A DNA stretch of 39,665 nucleotides from Lentisphaeria bacterium (lineage in GTDB: Bacteria > Verrucomicrobiota > Lentisphaeria > Victivallales > Victivallaceae): contig JAFTJQ010000036.1 in assembly GCA_017456285.1 (NCBI GenBank), positions 1 to 39,665 of the forward strand. The letters run 5' to 3'. Positions 27,041-33,487 of this stretch are shown one piece after another. A program made the translations under genes and the position numbers. How positions within the stretch are numbered: the stretch's first letter is position 1; the number at the start of each line of letters is the position of its first letter. The notes below the pieces were generated by a model. It was not told the origin of the DNA. It ran no database searches and saw only the letters and a list, made by a program, of their open reading frames with translations.

Positions 27041-28738
27041 TTAATTCTGCATTATTTTTTTTCGGACAACTACTTTGTCGAGAAGTTTTTTCTCTGCTCC
27101 GATTACGGTAATTTGCAGTTCATTTCGAGTTTTTTCAATTGCCATAAAACCGCCGAATTCACAACTTAATATCGGAAAATTCCATGGTTCAGTTTTTTTG
27201 ACATTGTTCCAACGGCTGTTTGTGGAGTACAATTTATCCTTGAGCGGTTCAACTTTGATGTACTGGTGGACGTGTCCTGCAAGCATTAAATCAAAAGCAT
27301 TACGTTGTGTTTCGCTGATACTTCCCATGAGTTCCCATGCCTCTTTGCCGCCGCCGTAGCGAGTGGATATAAGCGGAAAATGGCTTAAAAGCACTCGATA
27401 TTCAGCATTTTTGAATTCGTTGCTATTTACTACATTTTGAAACCATTGACGCTGTTCATTGAAATATTCATCACCGATTTTCACATCACCGTCCGTGTCA
27501 ATGATGACGAAAAACACTCCTTTGTGAGAAAATGACTGATAGGATTTGCCGTTTTTAGCAAACATATCAAAATAGCTTGACGGCGAATTTCCTCTGTATT
27601 CGTGATTACCACGGCTGTAGTAGAATGGTTTAGCCCAATTTTTTACCAGTGTATCTAAAAAACCGTTATAGATAATTCCCCGTCCTGACATACCGCTTAC
27701 CATATCGCCGATTAGGAAAATCATATCGGCAGTTTGATTTTTTTTGTCAGTTAAAATTGCTTCTAAAGTTTTGCTTTTTCCATGCAGGTCGGAGAGCATT
27801 AAAAAACTGAAATTTTCACTTTTGCTGCTCAAAGTTTTGAAAGTTCGTAATTTCCCGTCTCCCAAGTGATATTCATAAACTTGATTGTTTTGCAAATTTT
27901 TTAATTCCACATGGTGCAAAGTTGCGTTGCGATCCGCAGTTCTTCCTTGAGTATTCGCAGGAACTTGATGAAAATCTTTTTCGCCCTTGGCTCGATAAAA
28001 GATACTTTGTCCGACTTTCCCTGCGGTTTCCCAGCCGAAAGAGGCACAGTTTTGCTGTACATTGTAACACCATGGCCCATAAATGATTTCATTTTCAGGA
28101 GTGAAAATTGAGAGAAACCCGAATTTATCCAAATCGGTGGAGTAACTTAATTTTTGCCATGAATGCGATTCTTTGATTGCCGGACGGTGGCGGTAAAAGT
28201 GAAAACGCAGGGAGTCTTTTTCAAATTTACCGAGTTTTGCAAGCGGAATTATTAATTCGGCAGAGTAGTGATTTTTGCCGACATGAGTTGCCAGAGTGTA
28301 GTCGTTTTCATCAATATACTCATTGTACCTGATCCCGTTTACGGCAAAGGCGATCTGATTGTACCAATCGCTTGTCGGACTATCCAAACCTGCGAAGAAA
28401 ATTTCCATGCTGTCGCTGTGCCAAAAACGGCTGTTATCATTTATCGGTGCAGAAATAATTCCCGTCGGCTCCTGGCAATTGATTCCGATATAAACATTAG
28501 TCGTGTCAAAGAACATTAATAATTTAGTGTCTTTGTCGGTTACTTTTTCGTGGGTTGAAGTTTTCACCAAATTATCGAAAACAGCAGCTTTTTGCCAAAC
28601 AGGTTCATCGAGTTTGCCGTCTGCAGTAATTTGCACATTGTAGAGTTTCGGCACAAGGATTCGATTTTCATAGCCGAAGCAGCATATTGAAATTATAAAA
28701 ATCGCAAATGGAAGTGTAATAACTTTGGTTTGTTTCAT
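27041..28738 (-). CDS. Secreted CBM9-like / calcineurin-like metallophosphoesterase fusion
   Basis: 565 residues with a signal peptide (KQTKVITLPFAIFIISICCFG). Residues ~30-210 resemble a CBM9/DOMON-like sugar-binding beta sandwich: ITADGKLDEPVWQKAA, LLMFFDTTNVYIGI and DSMEIFFAG. Then a fibronectin-like segment as in purple acid phosphatases, and a metallophosphoesterase with all metal ligands: SDLHG (Asp317, His319), GDMV (Asp345), GNHE (Asn378, His379), SHFP and GHVH (His489, His491). It may dephosphorylate a glycan-linked or extracellular phosphoester. The architecture links glycan binding to phosphate removal. The substrate is unknown. Its stop codon lies about 15 bases from repeat copy R3. 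Confidence 0.85.
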   Translation of the reverse strand: MKQTKVITLPFAIFIISICCFGYENRILVPKLYNVQITADGKLDEPVWQKAAVFDNLVKTSTHEKVTDKDTKLLMFFDTTNVYIGINCQEPTGIISAPINDNSRFWHSDSMEIFFAGLDSPTSDWYNQIAFAVNGIRYNEYIDENDYTLATHVGKNHYSAELIIPLAKLGKFEKDSLRFHFYRHRPAIKESHSWQKLSYSTDLDKFGFLSIFTPENEIIYGPWCYNVQQNCASFGWETAGKVGQSIFYRAKGEKDFHQVPANTQGRTADRNATLHHVELKNLQNNQVYEYHLGDGKLRTFKTLSSKSENFSFLMLSDLHGKSKTLEAILTDKKNQTADMIFLIGDMVSGMSGRGIIYNGFLDTLVKNWAKPFYYSRGNHEYRGNSPSSYFDMFAKNGKSYQSFSHKGVFFVIIDTDGDVKIGDEYFNEQRQWFQNVVNSNEFKNAEYRVLLSHFPLISTRYGGGKEAWELMGSISETQRNAFDLMLAGHVHQYIKVEPLKDKLYSTNSRWNNVKKTEPWNFPILSCEFGGFMAIEKTRNELQITVIGAEKKLLDKVVVRKKIMQN

Positions 28739-28775
28739 CGTTTTCTCCTGTTTTATAAAATTTTGTTATGGAGAT

Positions 28776-28804
28776 ACTATAACTCCGAAAATATAATTTA
28801 TCAA
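28776..28804 (-). promoter_or_regulatory. Promoter of the metallophosphoesterase gene
   Basis: On the minus strand, TTGATA, a 17-base spacer and TATAGT, 37 bases before the ATG at 28738, with CAGGAG as ribosome site. It lies between the fucosidase stop and this gene, so this gene can be transcribed on its own. Confidence 0.65.
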
Positions 28805-28851
28805 TATCATAAATATGCAAAAAATGCAACAAATATCAAAATTTTTTAGTT

Positions 28852-30111
28852 TTATTCGGCAGTAAGTTTGAGGACTCTGACACAATATTGAGTGCCTGAT
28901 TCGAAAACTCCTGCGTCAAAAGCGAATGTTTTATTTTCGCAATTCTGGGTGAATTTAATTTCTGCTCCATTGTCAAGCCATTTTGCCGAGAGAATTTTAT
29001 CCTCAAGCCCGGTAAACATTCTTAAAGAATTTGCTTTGCCGCCGACTACATGTTCATTGGCAGCTAATTGTAAATCAAAAGCAAAATAGTAGTAATTTTT
29101 ACCGTTTTTCAAGAGGAAATCACGACCTTGATACTTCATATTTGCAAGCGGTTTTGTTTCATAAATTGCTTCACCGTTGAGTTTAACCCAACGCCCGACA
29201 ATTTCCAATACTGCCTTTTCGTAATTCGGGATTGCTCCTTGTGCATCAGGGCCGATGTTGAGAAGATAATTAGCCTCGCAACCGCGACTGTGACAGAGTT
29301 GTTCAATGACATTTCGAGGGGACATGTAATCAAAATCATTGTCCGCTTTGCCCCAATGGTTATTCATGGTTTTGCAAACTTCGGCTGCCAGATATTTTGA
29401 CATCCCCTGTCGGTTTATCGGCTCGGCGGCATTATTCTCATAGGTAACGGAGTCGATATATGGATTCCCGGTTTTACCGAGAGCGAAAAGTCCGGTGTTG
29501 TTAATAATCATCGCATCGGCTTGATATGATTTAATCATGCTGTACAATCTATCTTCCTGCCAATCAGAATCAGGTCGGCTCCAGTTGCCGTCAAACCAGA
29601 AACCGCCGATTTTGCCATAATTTTTACAAAGGATTTCGACAGATTTATAGAGATAGTCCAAGTACTCACTAAATTCTTTGTCGTCCAAATCATTAGTCTT
29701 TTTGCCATGCCATGACCAATCAAGTGTGGTGTGGTAAAAAAATGGTTTGATACCGTAAAAGTTGCAGGCGTCAACAAATTCTCTGACTAAATCTCGGTTG
29801 GCAGGAGAGTGCGGTGCATCAAAATCATTCAGCCCGCAGGTATCGTAAAGTGAAAAGCCCTCATGGTGTCTGGTGGTTAGAGTAATGTATTTAATTCCCG
29901 TTTCTTTCGCCATTCGAGCAATCGCCATTGCATCGAAGTTGCAGGCGGTGAAAGACTGCATTAATTTTCGATATTCGCTTTGGTCAATTTCGTGGGTGTA
30001 TTGAGCCCATTCGCCGATTCCGAGTTGCGAATATAATCCCCAGTGCATAAAAAGTCCGAATCCCAATTTTTCAAATTCAGCGACATAGGGCAAAGGTTTT
30101 GGAATAGTCAT
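28852..30111 (-). CDS. Alpha-L-fucosidase, GH29
   Basis: 419 residues. The N-terminal catalytic barrel has the GH29 hallmarks: FGLFMHWGLYS near residue 17, TTRHHEGFSLYDT near 78, DWSWHG near 131 and the nucleophile Asp174 in GGFWFDGNW. NYLLNIGPDAQG near 280 and a short C-terminal beta domain follow. It removes alpha-linked L-fucose. No signal peptide is present, so it is expected in the cytoplasm, acting on imported fucosylated oligosaccharides. TAAGGAG stands before the ATG at 30111. It lies upstream of the metallophosphoesterase gene in the same direction, 113 bases apart. Confidence 0.93.
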   Translation of the reverse strand: MTIPKPLPYVAEFEKLGFGLFMHWGLYSQLGIGEWAQYTHEIDQSEYRKLMQSFTACNFDAMAIARMAKETGIKYITLTTRHHEGFSLYDTCGLNDFDAPHSPANRDLVREFVDACNFYGIKPFFYHTTLDWSWHGKKTNDLDDKEFSEYLDYLYKSVEILCKNYGKIGGFWFDGNWSRPDSDWQEDRLYSMIKSYQADAMIINNTGLFALGKTGNPYIDSVTYENNAAEPINRQGMSKYLAAEVCKTMNNHWGKADNDFDYMSPRNVIEQLCHSRGCEANYLLNIGPDAQGAIPNYEKAVLEIVGRWVKLNGEAIYETKPLANMKYQGRDFLLKNGKNYYYFAFDLQLAANEHVVGGKANSLRMFTGLEDKILSAKWLDNGAEIKFTQNCENKTFAFDAGVFESGTQYCVRVLKLTAE

Positions 30112-30199
30112 TTTTTTCTCCTTAAAATAATGCAGTTAAAAGTTTGTAGCAGTAATTTAGACCGTAAAAAAACAAATTACAAGTAATAATGTCACAAAA

Positions 30200-30229
30200 T
30201 TGCTATCAAATACAGAAAACTGCTATAAT
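30200..30229 (+). promoter_or_regulatory. Promoter-like site in the fucosidase upstream region
   Basis: TTGCTA, an 18-base spacer ending in TGC, and TATAAT on the plus strand. The TGCTAT half is repeated 20 bases earlier. It could drive rightward transcription toward the structured RNA, or the repeated TGCTAT could be regulator half-sites for the fucosidase gene on the other strand. Confidence 0.4.
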
Positions 30230-30267
30230 TTTTCAAAGATATTAAAATAGCTGTCTGTATAGCTGTA

Positions 30268-30350
30268 TGATAAAAATCAGCGGTGTTGCACGTGAAGTAC
30301 AAAAACACCGACACTCCATGCCTCCATTAATAATTTGTAATTTTTTTTAA
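30268..30350 (+). repeat. Intergenic modular repeat, copy R6 (short)
   Basis: CGGTGTT and AACACCG form a hairpin, followed by CACTCCATGCCTCC and ATTAATAATTTGTAATTTTT, which recur almost unchanged at 33295-33350. Confidence 0.75.
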
Positions 30351-30367
30351 TATTTTTATTTTTTTAA

Positions 30368-30395
30368 TTGATTTTTTATTTTTTTATGTTATATT
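30368..30395 (+). promoter_or_regulatory. Promoter of the structured RNA
   Basis: TTGATT, a 16-base spacer and TATATT. A start near 30403 would coincide with the first base of the 5' hairpin of the RNA. Confidence 0.55.
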
Positions 30396-30640
30396 GTGTT
30401 TTGTATTGAGCAAATTGTAGTTTGTTCAATACAGTTCGTTAACAACCGTTATATTTCAGCAAATATACCCTAAATCCGCCAAATTGAATGTTTATTTGCT
30501 ATAACCTTAGGTGAAGTGTATCTGGTGAGATTGTGTCTACACATCTTGCCGGACGTTCTTTTGCATGGTTATAGCAGGTTCTTGGCGGAACCTAGGGTAT
30601 AGTGTTTTGGGGCGTTCGGTATTTTCTTTCGATCATTCCC

Positions 30641-30696
30641 ATTGCTGGATTTTGCGATAATAAATTGTAAAATCAGCATAGCAATATGATTTTTTT
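30641..30696 (+). terminator. First terminator-like hairpin after the structured RNA
   Basis: ATTGCT pairs with AGCAAT and, inside, GATTTT pairs with AAAATC, followed shortly by seven T (30690-30696). Confidence 0.5.
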
Positions 30697-30712
30697 GTTT
30701 TTTATAAATTTA

Positions 30713-30755
30713 ACAGTCGCAAAATTCAACAAAAGTTTATTGCGGCTGTTTTTTT
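30713..30755 (+). terminator. Rho-independent terminator before the orphan gene
   Basis: ACAGTCGCAA pairs with TTGCGGCTGT (one G-U) and is followed by seven T. It ends 39 bases before the next ATG, so it either ends the RNA or acts as an attenuator of the gene at 30795. Confidence 0.7.
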
Positions 30756-30794
30756 ATTTTTAATCAACAATAATAAACAAAAGAAAGGTAAAAA

Positions 30795-32741
30795 ATGAAA
30801 AAAATTATTATTGTTATTGCATTATTGTTATCGTTTTTTTCTTATGGGAATGAACAAGCGGTACGACGTGTAATTAATCAAGCTTTTGAATCTTTAGCAT
30901 ATGGAGATTATAATGGTTATTTAGAATTATTAACAGAAGATTATGAACAAAAAATCACTTTTGGAAAACAATCAGAAGTTGTTAATTACAATTCACTTAA
31001 AGGAGTTTTTTTAGTTATTTCCGGCAATTGTACGAAAGATACTCTCATAGATTTATGCGATAGCTATAATATTTCAAAAGAAGTTGCAGAAGAAATAAAA
31101 AATAATTATGATCAAGAAGCATTTGATAAATTAGCTGAATCAGTTAAAAAAAGTTACAAATATAAACTTAATACACTTGTTATTAAGAATATAACTGTTT
31201 ATAATGCTCATGCAACTGGTACATATGAATGTAGTGATTTAGAGATAGGTGGTCATAATATTTTTTCATGTAAGGGTATTATGAATTTAAGAAGAGAAAA
31301 TGGTATATGGAAAATAGAAAAAGAAGAATTGTTTATAGAGGCATTTTCAGCACAACAATATTTTATTGATTCAGCACAAATTTTAACCGAAGTATTATAT
31401 GTCTTAGAAAAAACCGGGCGTTTTGATATTGCAGAGAAACAAATTTTAAATTATTTAAATATAGGAAAAATGCCAGAGGAATTAAAAGGTATAGCAAAAC
31501 GTATTTTGGATCTTTGCCAACAAGGCAAACTTTCATTATTAAGTCAAAATGTCGCTAGTGATGAATTCGAACTTGAAACAACAGGAATATGTTTTAAAGC
31601 AGGATATAGTCTAGGCAATTCTATTGCAATGGAAGATCCAATTGCCGCGATATGGGCTATTTATTCAGGAGTTGCAGAATATAGTAAAGCTACCAGCAAA
31701 CATAATCAAAAAATTAAATCTATATATTTGCAATATGAGTATAGATTAAATTCAGATAAGTATGATTTAAGAAATAGCATTACAGAAAATGCTTCTAAAT
31801 ATGGAATTAATTCTGATCAAATTATTACATTTGATGTTTTAGAAGAATTTGAAAAAGTTCTTCCGGAAATTTATAAAAATCCTTCTGTAATTTATCAATA
31901 TATTGAAAAATATCCTTATTATGACAAATTCAAGTGTCATGCCATTAATATTCAAGCAGGAAATAATTATCTGGATTTATTGCCTAGTATTATATTAAAT
32001 AAAAATTCTATACTATTAGTAGATAATAATAAATTAAATATGTGTGCAAAATTATTACAGGATTATACTTTGTCGTTATTGGTAGGCGACAAAACAGAGG
32101 TTGCGTTAAAATTGATGCCTATTTTAATTGAATATGGTCTAAAAAATGGAGGACACTCTTCTCCTGTTTTTTATTTTTATAGAGGCGTAGTTAATTCATA
32201 TGCACAATATTACAAATTAACTAAAATGTCAGAAGATAGTATTTTTAGTGATTTAACAATGAATAAACCATTAGATAATGGTGAGTTTATGCGTTATCAA
32301 TCACTTTGGCTTGCATGTTATATATCTAAATTTTGTAATGATGATTCTTCAAAAAGATTATTAACCATCTATATTAAAGCAGCATTACAGCATTGGTCTC
32401 CGACTACAGTAATGAATGTTAATATATTTAATAGAACAACAGATGCACAAAATGTGTACAAAAAAATTATGGAAAAAAAATGGAAAGTTCGGATTGTGTG
32501 GGGATGGTTTGATGATGATATTGTTTTAGAAAATAATTCTCAAATTTCTCTTTCTAATGTAAAATTGAATGTGACAATATATGATAAATTATCTAATCAA
32601 ACTATAAAAAAAGAATTGAAATGTGATTTGATTGAGGCGGGAAAAACGCATAAATGGGTAGATATTATCTCTATTCCAAACGGGAATGATGATAATGTAA
32701 CAATAAACGCAACATTATCCTGTGATGAGGATAATATTTAA
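30795..32741 (+). CDS. Secreted orphan protein with NTF2-like N-terminal and FxLyD-like C-terminal regions
   Basis: 648 residues starting with a signal peptide (KKIIIVIALLLSFFSYG). Residues ~20-180 read like an NTF2-like domain: helix AVRRVINQAFESLAYGDYNGYLELL, then a strand with MNLRRENGIWKIEKEELF, the typical last strand of that fold. The middle ~350 residues are helical and unrecognised. The last ~90 residues (NNSQISLSNVKLNVTIYDKL ...) resemble a small beta sandwich of the FxLyD type. AAAGAAAGG precedes the ATG. It is more AT-rich in codon use than the glycan genes or adhE, hinting at later acquisition. The position just after the structured RNA and its terminator suggests possible attenuation. 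Function unknown. Confidence 0.75.
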   Translation: MKKIIIVIALLLSFFSYGNEQAVRRVINQAFESLAYGDYNGYLELLTEDYEQKITFGKQSEVVNYNSLKGVFLVISGNCTKDTLIDLCDSYNISKEVAEEIKNNYDQEAFDKLAESVKKSYKYKLNTLVIKNITVYNAHATGTYECSDLEIGGHNIFSCKGIMNLRRENGIWKIEKEELFIEAFSAQQYFIDSAQILTEVLYVLEKTGRFDIAEKQILNYLNIGKMPEELKGIAKRILDLCQQGKLSLLSQNVASDEFELETTGICFKAGYSLGNSIAMEDPIAAIWAIYSGVAEYSKATSKHNQKIKSIYLQYEYRLNSDKYDLRNSITENASKYGINSDQIITFDVLEEFEKVLPEIYKNPSVIYQYIEKYPYYDKFKCHAINIQAGNNYLDLLPSIILNKNSILLVDNNKLNMCAKLLQDYTLSLLVGDKTEVALKLMPILIEYGLKNGGHSSPVFYFYRGVVNSYAQYYKLTKMSEDSIFSDLTMNKPLDNGEFMRYQSLWLACYISKFCNDDSSKRLLTIYIKAALQHWSPTTVMNVNIFNRTTDAQNVYKKIMEKKWKVRIVWGWFDDDIVLENNSQISLSNVKLNVTIYDKLSNQTIKKELKCDLIEAGKTHKWVDIISIPNGNDDNVTINATLSCDEDNI

Positions 32742-32804
32742 ATTTTTGTTTTAATTTAATTAATTGTAAATAGCAGTAAATAATTAGAGAGATATTGCAA
32801 GTAT

Positions 32805-33350
32805 TATGAATTCTGGATTCTTCGCTTCGCTCTGAATGACGTCGGTTTTTCTTTGCTTTGGTGGCACAGATGAGCCAAACTCGTTATGCAGAGCTTTGTG
32901 ATGACTGACCAAAAGAAGTCAGTGCAAAAAACTTCATGCGAAGCATCCAGTTTATTATTCGTTGTACTTCATCATGCGACACCTGCCGGAAACCATGATT
33001 CCATATGTCAGGTCATTTTCTATGCAGCAGAACATTGATGATTAGGCGGATTGGGTAAAAGTTTTTGAGTCGAGAATTCAACTGTCTGCTATCGCAGACG
33101 GGCGGTGGACGGCAGCATGCTTGCTGCCTTTTTTTCTCAGCCACCGCCTTTTTTTGAGGGTTCTGCACCCTCAAACTCCGCACAAGGTCAGCGACCTTGA
33201 CCTAAAAGATGCTTGCCGCATCTTATCACGCTCACGCACTCGTCAGAGTTGTCGGGGAGTTTAACTCCACCGCAGTCATGACCTGTCAACGGACACTCCA
33301 TGCATCTATACATCCATGCCTCCATTAATAATTTGTAATTTTTTTTAATA
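32805..33350 (+). repeat. Intergenic modular repeat, copy R4 with hairpin array
   Basis: The left end has the CGTCATTCAGAG module in reverse orientation (32809-32841). The right part is a series of short perfect stem-loops: GTCTGC-TATC-GCAGAC (33084), GGCAGCA-TGCT-TGCTGCC (33111) nested in GGCGGTGG...CCACCGCC, GAGGGT-TCTGC-ACCCTC (33156), CAAGGTC-AGC-GACCTTG (33183) and AAGATGC-TTGCC-GCATCTT (33206). The end (33280-33350) has CCTGTCAACGGACACTCCATGC and the tail shared with R6. No gene is present in this 746-base gap. Confidence 0.85.
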
Positions 33351-33386
33351 TCTACGATTTTTTTTGATTTTTTTTGGTTTTTTTAC

Positions 33387-33414
33387 TTGATTTTTTTGTG
33401 ATTTTGATTATATT
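33387..33414 (+). promoter_or_regulatory. Promoter of adhE
   Basis: TTGATT, a 16-base spacer and TATATT, 73 bases before the adhE ATG. Confidence 0.55.
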
Positions 33415-33422
33415 AATAGTGT

Positions 33423-33468
33423 TAGATAAAAAAATATCTATATTTTAATATCTATAAAAAAATATCTA
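33423..33468 (+). promoter_or_regulatory. Candidate adhE operator: TATCTA repeats with 14-base period
   Basis: TAGATA at 33423 faces TATCTA at 33435 as an inverted repeat, and TATCTA recurs at 33449 and 33463, exactly 14 bases apart. The block lies at or just after the expected transcription start, where a repressor or an RNA hairpin could act. It does not match the Rex operator. Confidence 0.4.
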
Positions 33469-33487
33469 AACCATGGGGAGGTGTGAT

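Larger units (their letters stand above)
30403..30756 (+). ncRNA. Structured non-coding RNA of unknown class (candidate)
   Basis: No protein frame fits here, but the sequence folds densely. A 5' hairpin pairs GTATTGAGCAAA with TTTGTTCAATAC (30403-30432). A 136-base long-range hairpin follows: ATACCCTA/TAGGGTAT and TCCGCCAA/TTGGCGGA close it (30465-30482 with 30582-30600), an asymmetric 15-by-6 bubble follows, then GCTATAACC/GGTTATAGC (30498-30506 with 30567-30575), and an apical stem of 13 pairs capped by TCTA (30522-30552). The closed stem plus central bubble recalls 6S RNA, but I see no sequence motif that proves it. I find no tmRNA tag, SRP or RNase P signature and no known riboswitch core. 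Two T-tract hairpins follow. It could act in trans or as the leader of the gene at 30795. Confidence 0.55.

Noticed and set aside
30403-30756. tmRNA, RNase P RNA, SRP RNA or a cobalamin, TPP, FMN, SAM or glycine riboswitch
   Set aside because: None of the conserved core sequences I know for these classes is present; only general 6S-like geometry can be seen.
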